Shown here: in pieces, positions 56,118 to 64,000 of the stretch
Layout: the number at the start of each line of letters is the position of its first letter
How positions within the stretch are numbered: position 1 is the first letter of the stretch
NCBI RefSeq assembly: GCF_028368935.1
Contig: NZ_JAQNDK010000005.1
Coordinates: 1,116,001-1,180,000 of the forward strand
Direction of reading: 5' to 3'
Length of the DNA stretch: 64,000 nucleotides
Source: Sorangium aterium
GTDB lineage: Bacteria; Myxococcota_A; Polyangia; Polyangiales; Polyangiaceae
Notes under the pieces: generated by a model
Seen by the model: the letters and a program-made list of their open reading frames with translations, nothing else
Database searches by the model: none
What the model was told of the DNA's origin: nothing
Position numbers and translations under genes: made by a program

Positions 56118-56822
56118 ATGCGCGTTCTCATCGCGGGCGCCGGGCGCGCAGGGCTCAGCGTCGCGGTCCACCTCGCGAAGATGGGCCACGACGTGACGAT
56201 CGTCGATCGCGACGAGTCGATCGCGAACAGCGCCTTCGAGCGGCACGGCCTCGTCTCGCTCGTGGGCGACGCGACCGACGCCGGGCTCCTCCAGGAGGCC
56301 GAGGTGGCGCGCGCCGACGTGGTGGTGGCGATGCTTCGCCGCGACGCCGACAACCTCGCCGTGGCGCTCCTCGCGCAGGCCGCGGGGGCCAAGCGCGTGA
56401 TGGTGCGCATGCGAGACCCCGCCTACCGGAGCGTGTACGTCCGCGCGGGCGTCGACCGGATCCTCTCCGAGATCGACGTCTTCATCGGCGCGATGGCCAC
56501 CGCGATCGAGCACTCTGGCGTCCGCCACGCGATGGTGCTCGGCACCGGCGAGTCGGTCGCGTTCGAGCTCGACATCCCGGTCGACTCGGTGGTCGCGGGC
56601 CGCACGGTGAGCACCATCGCGGGCAGCGCGAGCTTCCCTTCGTCGTGCGTCTTCGCCGGCGTCTACCGCCCGGATGGCCGCGTCGAGGCGCCGCGCGGCT
56701 CCTCCGTCGTCGCGGGGGGCGCCACGGTGCTCCTCGTGGCCGCGCGCGACGAGCTCGCCGAGGTCATCGCGTTCTTCCTCCAGCGCGAGCCCGCGGGCGG
56801 CGGGGTCCAGGAGCGCCGCTGA
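56118..56822 (+). CDS. trkA: TrkA-type NAD-binding RCK protein
   Basis: A 234-residue cytosolic protein. The TrkA-N Rossmann fold has GAGRAG (7-12) and the acidic VDRDESIA, then a TrkA-C-like ligand domain (VAFELDIPVDSVVAGRT). Such proteins gate K+ channels or antiporters in response to NAD(H), ATP or c-di-AMP. Coupling to the CPA1 gene suggests it controls that antiporter. Confidence 0.9.
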   Translation: MRVLIAGAGRAGLSVAVHLAKMGHDVTIVDRDESIANSAFERHGLVSLVGDATDAGLLQEAEVARADVVVAMLRRDADNLAVALLAQAAGAKRVMVRMRDPAYRSVYVRAGVDRILSEIDVFIGAMATAIEHSGVRHAMVLGTGESVAFELDIPVDSVVAGRTVSTIAGSASFPSSCVFAGVYRPDGRVEAPRGSSVVAGGATVLLVAARDELAEVIAFFLQREPAGGGVQERR

Positions 56823-56839
56823 CGCGGGGCAGGTGTTCT

Positions 56840-58165
56840 ATGACGAGGTGCGCGGGGACCACGGGCTCATGGGCACGGCTTGCGGCGGCGCTGGCCGCCC
56901 TCTCCGCCTGCGGCGGCGATGACGCCGGGGCCGCTGCAGGAGGCGGCGTCCAGGCCGCCGTCTCGTACTACCGGGACGTCAAACCCATCTTCGACGCGCG
57001 GTGCGCGGGGTGCCACAGCGACGGCGGCGTCGCGCCGTTCTCGCTCGAGCGCCACGAGACCGCGGCGTCCTGGGCCGCGTCGATCAAGCGGGCCGTCGTC
57101 GAGCGCACGATGCCCCCCTGGCCGGCCGACAACGCCTGCGCCGAGTACGTGGGCGACCGCTCCCTGTCCGAGCAGCAGATCCAGACCATCGCGGCGTGGG
57201 TCGACGGCGGCGCGGCCCTGGGCGACCCGGCGGACGAGGGCCCGCCGATCGAGCCGCCGGCGAGCGGCGCGCTCGCGCGGGTGGACCGGACGCTCGAGAT
57301 GCCGGTCGAGTACACCCCGCAGACGGGGCCCGACGAGTACCGCTGCTTCGTGATCGACTGGCCGGAGGAGGCCACGCGTTACGTCACCGGCTTCGGGATC
57401 AGGCCCGGCGAGCAGCGCGTCGTCCACCACGTGATCGCCTTCATCGCGGCGCCGGACCAGCTCGCCGAGCTCGACGCCCTCGACGCGTCCGACCCGGGCC
57501 CGGGATATCCCTGCTACGGCGGCCCTGGGCTCAAGCCGCGCTGGCTCGGCGGCTGGGTGCCCGGCGGCGGGAGCATGATCTTCCCGCCGGGGGCGGGCAC
57601 TCGGATCGAGCCTGGCTCCAGGCTGATCCTGCAGGTTCACTACAACACGCTGACGGCGGGCAAGCTGCCGGATCGCACCGCGATCGACGTGACGCTGGAG
57701 AGCTCCGTCGAGCGGGAGGGCACGATGCAGCCGTGGGCGAACCCGGCCTGGCTCAGCGGCGACTCCATGATGATCCCTGCCCTGGAGAGCGACGTCGTCC
57801 ATCGCTGGGGGGCCGATCCCTCCCGGGCGCTCGCGGACAACGCGCCGATCGAGATCCACTGGGTGGGCCTCCACATGCATACGCTCGGCACGCGCGCGCG
57901 CCTCGAGATCGAGCGCGCCGGCGGCGGCTCGGAGTGTGTGCTCGACATCCCGCGCTGGGACTTCCACTGGCAGGGAAACTACAAGCTCGCCGAGCCCAAG
58001 GTGCTCGAGCCGGGCGACAAGCTGTCGATCGAGTGCCACTGGGACAACACGCCCGAGAAGCAGCCGATCATCGACGGACAGCCGCGGGTCCCCAGGGATG
58101 TCGTCTGGGGAGAGGGCACGACCGACGAGATGTGCCTCGGCACGTTCTACATGACCGGGCGCTGA
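56840..58165 (+). CDS. Copper type II monooxygenase-like lipoprotein with N-terminal c-heme
   Basis: A 441-residue exported protein with lipobox ALSAC. A cytochrome c segment with CAGCH (55-59) and TMPPWP follows. It continues with a region like the ascorbate-dependent monooxygenase fold (PHM/DBM): RVVHHVIAF, LILQVHYN, WVGLHMHTLGTRA and IECHWDNTP are the His and His-x-His copper clusters. PHM-type enzymes hydroxylate C-H bonds with two copper ions. The fused heme domain probably supplies electrons in place of ascorbate. ATG 56840 is used. It follows the TrkA-like gene by 17 bp. Confidence 0.88.
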   Translation: MTRCAGTTGSWARLAAALAALSACGGDDAGAAAGGGVQAAVSYYRDVKPIFDARCAGCHSDGGVAPFSLERHETAASWAASIKRAVVERTMPPWPADNACAEYVGDRSLSEQQIQTIAAWVDGGAALGDPADEGPPIEPPASGALARVDRTLEMPVEYTPQTGPDEYRCFVIDWPEEATRYVTGFGIRPGEQRVVHHVIAFIAAPDQLAELDALDASDPGPGYPCYGGPGLKPRWLGGWVPGGGSMIFPPGAGTRIEPGSRLILQVHYNTLTAGKLPDRTAIDVTLESSVEREGTMQPWANPAWLSGDSMMIPALESDVVHRWGADPSRALADNAPIEIHWVGLHMHTLGTRARLEIERAGGGSECVLDIPRWDFHWQGNYKLAEPKVLEPGDKLSIECHWDNTPEKQPIIDGQPRVPRDVVWGEGTTDEMCLGTFYMTGR

Positions 58166-58247
58166 GCGCCGGCTTCTCTGAAGCGATCTTCGGTGTCTGC
58201 GGCGTGCCTGCGTATAGGATGCAAGACCCACCGTCGGATCCTCGTCC

Positions 58248-59237
58248 GTGAGCATCGCGAACCAGACCCCCTTCGCCGTCCAGCCCGTGCCGCTCCTCGA
58301 TCGCGAGGGCAACGATGTCCTGGTCGCCATCGTCAAGGGCACGTTCGTCCTCGATCGGAGCGGGGGCTCGAGGCTCGCCGACGATCCCGCGCCGGTCCGT
58401 GTCGCCGACGAGCCCTGGGAGCCCGAGAGTCCGCGGAGCAGCCTCCGCTTCCCGTCGGATCTCGGCGTCGCCAAGCTGGGCACGGACGTGGTGGTGACCG
58501 GCGACGCGGTCGCCCCCGAGAAGGTGAGGGTGCTCGACGTCGCGGTGCGGGTCAGGCAGCGGCTGACGCCCCTGCGCGTCCACGGGCAGCGCTTCTTCTT
58601 CAAGGGCGTCCTCGGCGTCGGGATCGGGCCTGCTGCGCCGTTCGAGCGCGTGCCGATCGTCTACGAGCGGGCGTATGGCGGCATGTCGGAGGATCTCTCG
58701 GTGGTCGATCTCCGGAACCCGGCCGGCGTCGGCGCGGCGAGGAGCGCGGCGGACCTCGTGGACACGAGGGCTCCGCAGATCGAGCACCCGGAGCGGCCCC
58801 ACGCGTCCGCGTCGGATCGCCATGCGCCGGTGGGCTTCGGCGCGATCATGATGCACTGGTCGCCGCGCCTCGAGCACGCTGGCACGTTCGACGAGCGGTG
58901 GAAGGCGACGCGGATGCCGCTCCCTCCTGAAGATCAGGACATCCGCTTCGGCAACGTCGCCCACCCTTCGCTCCAGTTCGAGGAGCACCTCGTGCCCGGG
59001 GATCCGGTGGGCATCGCCGGCATGTCGCTCGAGCCGGTCGTCTTCGCGCTGCCGGGGTTTCCGGTGGTGGCGAGCGCGCGTTACGACACGGGCGAGCGCG
59101 TGGTCGTGCGGCCGCCGATCGACACTGTGCTGATCCTGCCCGAGGCGCGGCGGGTGGAGCTCGTGGCGCGCGCCGTCTTCCCGATAGGCCGCGGCCGGCG
59201 GGTGCTGCGCGAGGTCGTGGTGCGCGGCGATGGGTGA
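58248..59237 (+). CDS. DUF2169 protein (type VI secretion accessory)
   Basis: A 329-residue protein with the DUF2169 layout: NQTPFAVQPVPLLDREGNDV, VAIVKGTFVLDR, RVHGQRFFFKG, RVPIVYERAYGG and DIRFGNVAHPSLQF. DUF2169 genes lie near VgrG and PAAR genes in type VI loci and act in effector loading. GTG 58248 is used. The next gene overlaps by 8 bp. Confidence 0.9.
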   Translation: MSIANQTPFAVQPVPLLDREGNDVLVAIVKGTFVLDRSGGSRLADDPAPVRVADEPWEPESPRSSLRFPSDLGVAKLGTDVVVTGDAVAPEKVRVLDVAVRVRQRLTPLRVHGQRFFFKGVLGVGIGPAAPFERVPIVYERAYGGMSEDLSVVDLRNPAGVGAARSAADLVDTRAPQIEHPERPHASASDRHAPVGFGAIMMHWSPRLEHAGTFDERWKATRMPLPPEDQDIRFGNVAHPSLQFEEHLVPGDPVGIAGMSLEPVVFALPGFPVVASARYDTGERVVVRPPIDTVLILPEARRVELVARAVFPIGRGRRVLREVVVRGDG

Positions 59238-60498
59238 CGCGGCGGGCGGCTCCGGAGGGCCTGTGGACCCCGAGATCGCGGGCGTGCCGCTCTCTGCCTA
59301 TGCGGCGGTGCTGGCGTACACGGCCGAGGGCGTCTCGCTCGAGGCGAGCCTGGAGCACGCCGCGATCGCCGCCGGAGCCTGGCCGTCGGCGGAGGAGGCC
59401 TGGTCCGCGCGCCTCGCCGAGAGCGCGATGGGGGACGGGGCGCTGATCGCGGCGTGCGACGAGCACCGCCTCGCGGCGCAGGCGCACGTGGAGCGCAAGG
59501 TGCCTCCGCTCGACACGGACCTGCGCGCCTGGCTCGATTTCTTCCGCGCGTTCACGGCGTCGGAGGACCCGCTCGGTTTCCTCGATGCGCGCGGGCTGGG
59601 CGAGGGCGACGTGTTCCGGCTGCTGGGCGCCTGGCAGGAGCGGATCGTGGCGGAGGGGGGCGTGCGCGCCGAGGCGACGGCGATCCTCGCCGCAGCGCCC
59701 GGGCCGGCGCCGGAGGTGCGGCCTGAGGCGCCGGCGCTGAGGGCGGCGACGCGGAGGCCGCGTGGCGGCGCGGCGGCGGCCGTGAAGAAGGCGCGGGCCG
59801 TGGTGGCGGTGCGGGGCGAGACGGCGGATTTGCCGCGGGATTTATCGAAGCTGATCTTGCCGTTCGTGAAGCAGCCGGGGGGCGCGGAGAGGGTGGAGCC
59901 GCCTGCGCCGGCACCGGCGGCGAGGCCCGCGCTTTTGCCGTCGCTGGCCGCGCCGGAGCTCCCGAAGCCGGTGCTCGCGCCGAAGGAGATCGCCGAGACG
60001 GCGCCGGTGTTCCCGGCGCCGAGCCGGCCGGCGCTGCCGTTTGGGTCGCGCGTGGGCGAGCGGGACGCGCCGCGCTCCGGGTTGCCGGCTACGGGGCTGC
60101 CACCGTTGCGTGAAGGGGCGTTGGAGGAGTCGATTGCCGGGACGCCCGGCGTCGGGACGGCGCCTGTGATGTTCGAGGCCGCGAAGCCGGCGCTCCCGTT
60201 CGCCCCGTCGCCCGGGGCGCCGTCGTCGGGCGCCGCGCCGTCGTCGGGCGGCAGCGCGCGCTCGCCGGCGGCCGATGGTCCCCGGCTCTCGCTGGAAGAC
60301 TACGCTGCGATGCTCGCGGAGATCGCGGCGAGCCCCGCGACGGCGACGGAGGCTATCGCGCGCTACGGGCTCACCCGCGAGGCGAAGGGCGCCGAGGACG
60401 CGGCGTGGCAGGCGAGGTTCGCGGCGGAGCCGGGGCTGCGGATGAAGTGGATGCGGGAGCTGGTCGCGGCGGGAGAGCGGGTTCGCGCGAAGCGGTGA
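59230..60498 (+). CDS. Unknown protein with two related helical modules
   Basis: A 422-residue protein. An N-terminal module (VPLSAYAAVLAYTAEGVSLE to AWSARLAESA) and a C-terminal one (LSLEDYAAMLAEIAASPATA to AAWQARFAAEPGL) are similar and share the YAAxLA...WxARxAE pattern. Between them lie ~150 Pro/Ala-rich residues. It overlaps the DUF2169 gene, so it is probably part of the same secretion accessory unit. No family recognised. Confidence 0.8.
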   Translation: MGDAAGGSGGPVDPEIAGVPLSAYAAVLAYTAEGVSLEASLEHAAIAAGAWPSAEEAWSARLAESAMGDGALIAACDEHRLAAQAHVERKVPPLDTDLRAWLDFFRAFTASEDPLGFLDARGLGEGDVFRLLGAWQERIVAEGGVRAEATAILAAAPGPAPEVRPEAPALRAATRRPRGGAAAAVKKARAVVAVRGETADLPRDLSKLILPFVKQPGGAERVEPPAPAPAARPALLPSLAAPELPKPVLAPKEIAETAPVFPAPSRPALPFGSRVGERDAPRSGLPATGLPPLREGALEESIAGTPGVGTAPVMFEAAKPALPFAPSPGAPSSGAAPSSGGSARSPAADGPRLSLEDYAAMLAEIAASPATATEAIARYGLTREAKGAEDAAWQARFAAEPGLRMKWMRELVAAGERVRAKR

Positions 60499-60529
60499 GG
60501 GAGCGCGAAGGGGAAGGAGTGAGGCAGGC

Positions 60530-61534
60530 ATGTTTACGGCCATCGCATCATCCCGGCAGCCCATCCGGCTGCACCAGCTCCAGGGAACGATCATCGCGTC
60601 CACGGGCCCCTACATCGCGAAGGCCCAGGGCGGGCAGCTCCTCGAGCAGCGGAAGACGGAGGCTGTGGCCGCACCGGATGATCAGGGGGTGTTCTCGCCC
60701 CCTCTCGACCTGAAAGATATTCGTACCATCGACGGACGGTGGCCAGACTGCGCCTGGATCTCGGCTCAAGTGGGGTGGGCGTTCTCGGGCAGAACGCCTT
60801 ATCCGAGGGAAGGGATGCTCCGCTGGGACGAGGGGCGTGGGCAATGGGTCGAGCAGCCGGGCATCGCGTGGGCCCGTGGTTGGGCGGACGGGGTGCTTGC
60901 CGTGGCCGTCGACGGCAAGCTCAGATGGGTAGATGGCTCGGACAGACCCATCCCACTTCTGTTCGTCGAGCGCCCCGTTCCGGATTTCTTGAGTTTGTCG
61001 TCCTATAAGGTAACGAAGGACGGCGACATTCTCTTCGAGATCCAGCGGTCCCCACACTTTGCGCCTGGATGGTGGTTGTTCCCGCGAGGGGGAAGCGAAG
61101 GGGAGAGGCTCGACTTCCAGTCGCTCCCCGAGTTGGCCGGGTCGAGCATCTTTGTGAACTTCGGTCCTTCTCCCTATGATTGGATCGCCCAAGGGAGATT
61201 GGCGTCCGAGGAGCCCTTTGGTGCTTACCACCTTGATGGAAGATGGCACATGCTTCCGCAAATGCCATTGAGTAGCAAATGGGTCCAGCGCGAGCTGGTG
61301 GTCTCGCCCCTGGGCGGATTTTATATGGTTTCGTTCGAGCGCTTCGGCTCATTGTCTATTTGTCGGCTGGTGGGAGGGCAGGTCTGGGAGCCCATTCCGA
61401 TTTTCTTCTATCCGAACCGGTGCTTTCCATCTGACTATCAGCTCCGCATCGACGAGGAGGGCGATCTGTGGCTCGCTATTGACTTCGGAGATCTGAAGCA
61501 GAATGATGTCGTTCTCTATCATGCGCGCGGCTGA
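60530..61534 (+). CDS. Propeller-like unknown protein near the RHS gene
   Basis: A 334-residue soluble protein with many Trp and repeated strands (WISAQVGWAFSGRTPYPREG, LRWDEGRGQWVEQPGIAWAR, YDWIAQGRLASEEPFGAYHL), which suggests a beta-propeller. It begins MFTAIASSRQPIRLHQLQGT. The second half of the gene is less GC-rich than its neighbours, a sign of possible transfer. It is 31 bp after the previous stop and convergent with the RHS gene. It could be an immunity protein or part of the secretion unit; neither is shown. Confidence 0.75.
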   Translation: MFTAIASSRQPIRLHQLQGTIIASTGPYIAKAQGGQLLEQRKTEAVAAPDDQGVFSPPLDLKDIRTIDGRWPDCAWISAQVGWAFSGRTPYPREGMLRWDEGRGQWVEQPGIAWARGWADGVLAVAVDGKLRWVDGSDRPIPLLFVERPVPDFLSLSSYKVTKDGDILFEIQRSPHFAPGWWLFPRGGSEGERLDFQSLPELAGSSIFVNFGPSPYDWIAQGRLASEEPFGAYHLDGRWHMLPQMPLSSKWVQRELVVSPLGGFYMVSFERFGSLSICRLVGGQVWEPIPIFFYPNRCFPSDYQLRIDEEGDLWLAIDFGDLKQNDVVLYHARG

Positions 61535-61587
61535 GTAACGCATGCCGCTGACTGGATGCCGATCGCGAGGTCGGTGCGTGAGACTCG

Positions 61588-61610
61588 GTGGAGCGTCGGT
61601 GCTGCTCCAC
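61588..61610. terminator. Short hairpin at the end of convergent genes
   Basis: GTGGAGC-GTCGGTGCT-GCTCCAC is a 7-bp perfect stem just beyond the stop of the RHS gene (minus) and about 55 bp after the propeller-like gene (plus). No T run. Confidence 0.35.
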
Positions 61611-61614
61611 GGGT

Positions 61615-64000
61615 TCACCGGAAGGGCAGCGGATCTTTCGGCGGAGACACGTTGAGAGGCTGCGTCTTGGTCAGCGCCGTGTGCTGGTCATAGACATTGT
61701 GGCTCTCCTGGTGCGGGTTGCCATTCCTGAACCAGTTCCACTGACCGGGGCGCGTCGGATCGGGCTTGGCATCGGCCAACTCTTGGGGCGTAGGTGCCCA
61801 GGTCACGCTGTTCCCAATGCCGATGGGAGGTGCAATGTGTTGGCCGATCCCCCAGACGAGATCGTTCGGGCCGCAGACGTTGCGGTTGGGGAAGGCGCCG
61901 GAGACCTGCTGGGCTACGCCGTTCGGCATGCGGCCCGTGTTGCATGAATTCAGGGTGATGAGCAGCGCTCCGTTGTAGTTTCCGGCAGCTTGAATCATCT
62001 GAATGAGCTGGTCTGGTGTATGTGTCGTGCTCATCCCGTTCACGTCTGACGACGCGACATGGTGGGGTTCCCCATGGATCACGATGCGATAATTCGCAGG
62101 ATTTGGCGCGATGCGTCCTATGGCATAACGGACGGCACTGTCGTGCAGCGGGTTGCCGATAACGAGACAGGAAAGGCCTAACGGGTCCGCGTGAGTGGTG
62201 GGGCTGCCGTCAAAGGCGAACAGGTTGCGGCCACCGAACAATTCCAGCGGATCCGGGCTCAAGAAGCGCGCCGTCTTCGGATCGAAGTAGCGGTAGCGGA
62301 CGTAGCAGAGCTCCGTTTCCTCGTCGTGATACTGTCCGAGCAGCCGGAAGGGGGACGCCACGGGCGGGCCTCCCGCAGGACGTACGGTCTCGACGGTGCG
62401 GCCGAAGGCCGAGTGACGTGCTGACCACGCAACCTCACCCTGCGGGCCAATGAGCTCGGTCGGGGTGCCAAGGTGGTCGGTGATCACCGCATAGATCTTC
62501 GTGCCGTCCTGCTGGAGGAGCGGGCTCATCGTCCCTGGCTCGTGTACGAAGATGCGCACACCGCGCTCCGAGTCGAGCTCGGCGGCTAGGCACAGGCCGT
62601 CCCACAGGTACTCGACCACGCGGGGCATCGGCGCCTCTACCGACTCGAGCGCGTTCGGGGCGGAGGGCGGGACGATCTCTTTCCTGATCCGTCGGCTGAA
62701 GGCATCGTAGGCGAAGAGGACGCGCGTGCCGTCGGGGCGACGGACCTCGCGGAGCTGGCCGCGACAGTCCCAGAGGTACTCGGTCTCCCCGTCGGACCGT
62801 GTCTCGCGCGTGCGTCGGTTCGCGTTATCGTAGGTATACGAGGCCTCCTCGGTGCGGAGCAAAAGGCCGCCCGGCGCCGTCTTCCAAGACGAGCCCGCGG
62901 GCTTCAACGATCCCCCCGCGTCGTAGGCAAAGGACTCGTGCCCTTTCGAGCTGCTCGCCTCGAGCAACATCCCGAGTCTGTCGTAGTGGTAGTGGGTGAC
63001 GCCCCAGCGCAGGTCGTTGCGCTCGACGAGCGCGCCGGAGGCATCGTGGGTGTAGAGACGATCCACGAGCGTGCGTCCGGCGGCACCGACCCAGTCGCGC
63101 GTCGGGCGCGCCATCGGGTCGACCTCGCGTCGCGCCTCCACGCCTGCGCTCGAGAAGACCTTGCGGATCATCGAGCCAGCGAGATTGCGGTGAATCTCCA
63201 CGCGGTAGCCGTCGTGATCGAGAGAGGAGACGTTGCCCTCTTCGTCGTAGGCATAACGGGTCACGTGCCCGGTCGGGAGGTGGCGTGCAATGCAACGATT
63301 CTGGGCATCGTACGCGTAGCGGATGGTCCGTCCGTTTTGTGTCTCGGCCACCACACGGCCGAGCGGATCGCGCTCGACCCGCACGCGCACCTCCCCGGCT
63401 GGATCCTCGACGGTGTGCTCGACAACGAGCTCCTCGGGCGTCTCGATCCTCACGGCTCCGTGCGGCGTCTCCTCGGCAACGATCGCCCCCGCCCCGTCGT
63501 GGCGGAGTGCGCGGAAGGTGCCGTCGGGGTTTTCCACACGTGCCAGGCCGCCGTTCTTGCCGTGGCGCGCGCGACAGACGCGGCCGTCATACGACCGGTA
63601 CTCGCGGAGGTTGCCTGCGCGGTCGTACCGGAGATCGAAGGTCTCCCCCTTCGGGTTCTTCACCTGCTGCAGGCGCTCGTTGAGATCGAACGACAAGGAC
63701 CAGATCGCCCCGTCGGGTTGAGTCACCTCGATCGGGGATTTCAGGCCGGCGTAGCGAAACGTCTCGACGCGCCCGAGAGCGTCCATGCGGCGAGTGAGGC
63801 GGCCGAGCGCATCGTGCTCGAAGCGCACCGAGGTTCCATCGGGCATGTGAAGCGCGACCGGCCGGCCGAGCGCGTCGAGGTCGCGGCGCGTCACCCTGCC
63901 AAGAGGATCGGTATAGACGACTGGCCTTCCGAGCGCGTCGTGGCGCCACCGGCGGACCGCTCCACGGGGCGTGTGCTCCTCGATTGCGTTGTGCTGCTCG
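61615..64000 (-). CDS. RHS/YD-repeat protein with C-terminal toxin-like domain, 5' end outside window
   Basis: At least 794 residues, open to the window edge (codons before GTG 63894 read WRHDALGRPVVYTDPLGR). Many YD/RHS repeats follow (YDRAGNLREYRS, YDAQNRCIARHLPTG, YDRLGMLLEASS). The core ends at PKTARFLSPDPLELFGGRNL and HADPLGL, where C-terminal toxins are released. The last ~183 residues are the variable domain. HGEPHH and, 50 residues later, LITLNSCNTG suggest a His/Cys pair as in clan CD cysteine proteases. It is probably a type VI or contact-dependent effector, given the DUF2169 gene nearby. Confidence 0.92.
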   Translation of the reverse strand, partial: EQHNAIEEHTPRGAVRRWRHDALGRPVVYTDPLGRVTRRDLDALGRPVALHMPDGTSVRFEHDALGRLTRRMDALGRVETFRYAGLKSPIEVTQPDGAIWSLSFDLNERLQQVKNPKGETFDLRYDRAGNLREYRSYDGRVCRARHGKNGGLARVENPDGTFRALRHDGAGAIVAEETPHGAVRIETPEELVVEHTVEDPAGEVRVRVERDPLGRVVAETQNGRTIRYAYDAQNRCIARHLPTGHVTRYAYDEEGNVSSLDHDGYRVEIHRNLAGSMIRKVFSSAGVEARREVDPMARPTRDWVGAAGRTLVDRLYTHDASGALVERNDLRWGVTHYHYDRLGMLLEASSSKGHESFAYDAGGSLKPAGSSWKTAPGGLLLRTEEASYTYDNANRRTRETRSDGETEYLWDCRGQLREVRRPDGTRVLFAYDAFSRRIRKEIVPPSAPNALESVEAPMPRVVEYLWDGLCLAAELDSERGVRIFVHEPGTMSPLLQQDGTKIYAVITDHLGTPTELIGPQGEVAWSARHSAFGRTVETVRPAGGPPVASPFRLLGQYHDEETELCYVRYRYFDPKTARFLSPDPLELFGGRNLFAFDGSPTTHADPLGLSCLVIGNPLHDSAVRYAIGRIAPNPANYRIVIHGEPHHVASSDVNGMSTTHTPDQLIQMIQAAGNYNGALLITLNSCNTGRMPNGVAQQVSGAFPNRNVCGPNDLVWGIGQHIAPPIGIGNSVTWAPTPQELADAKPDPTRPGQWNWFRNGNPHQESHNVYDQHTALTKTQPLNVSPPKDPLPFR

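Overview
The window looks like a chromosomal accessory region of a myxobacterium, most likely in the Sorangium/Polyangium branch. The reasons are very high GC throughout, many lipoproteins with Gly/Ala/Ser-rich linkers, long YVTN-propeller cytochromes, RsbR-like PAS-STAS proteins, sigma-54 control and an RHS effector. The genus is inferred from style; no marker gene is present.

Bases 1-36000 form a dense metal (mainly copper) homeostasis island. It opens with the 3' part of a CzcA/CusA-type RND pump, a His-rich lipoprotein and a ZIP-like transporter. A compact minus-strand operon (7494-3838) encodes two small membrane proteins, a DUF5132-like protein and a CtpC-like P1B ATPase, next to a divergent TetR gene. 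Then come a CopZ-like chaperone, a CopA ATPase, a frameshifted cupredoxin, a 13-Cys copper storage protein (Csp), an lgt remnant and a secreted astacin-like protease. After a TetR/sterol-desaturase pair and a DUF1326 protein come a second CopA-type ATPase, a multicopper oxidase lipoprotein and its partner lipoprotein. A NtrC-type response regulator and a His-rich sensor kinase follow. Divergent from the kinase is a nine-gene plus-strand run (24831-35135): His-rich lipoprotein, outer-membrane factor, HGGED protein, membrane-fusion protein, RND pump, 53-aa His-rich peptide, second outer-membrane factor and a Tat-exported copper oxidase.

The main result of reading non-coding DNA is a candidate regulon. 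A palindrome, TGTGACC-N5-GGTCACA, lies 60-100 bp upstream of good sigma-54 (-24/-12) promoter matches in front of three transcription units: csp (11976), the astacin-like protease (13064) and the efflux run (24831). Related half-sites precede the lipoprotein/multicopper oxidase pair (21304). The two-component system at 24563-21640 is the obvious candidate to act on them. Three gene relics (FAD oxidoreductase, lgt, merR) and one frameshifted gene show that the island has been rearranged.

Bases 36000-43000 hold unrelated small units: a SemiSWEET-like protein, hemerythrin, a lysine-rich lipoprotein, a TPR-like protein, a methyltransferase, a P-loop kinase-like protein, a VTT membrane protein divergent from a TetR gene across a perfect inverted repeat, and a DUF2277 protein.

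Bases 43000-51000 encode an exported set: a trypsin-like protease with a large C-terminal region, a lipoprotein, and a YVTN/di-heme cytochrome. A sigma-54 promoter match with a tandem GTGACATGTCAC element lies in front of the protease. Bases 51000-58200 carry a PAS-STAS regulator, a GAF histidine kinase, a CPA1 antiporter with a TrkA-like partner, and a c-heme/copper type II monooxygenase-like lipoprotein. Bases 58200-64000 look like a type VI secretion accessory locus: DUF2169, an unknown repeat protein, a propeller-like unknown, and a convergent RHS protein (cut by the window end) with a C-terminal domain that may be a clan CD cysteine protease.
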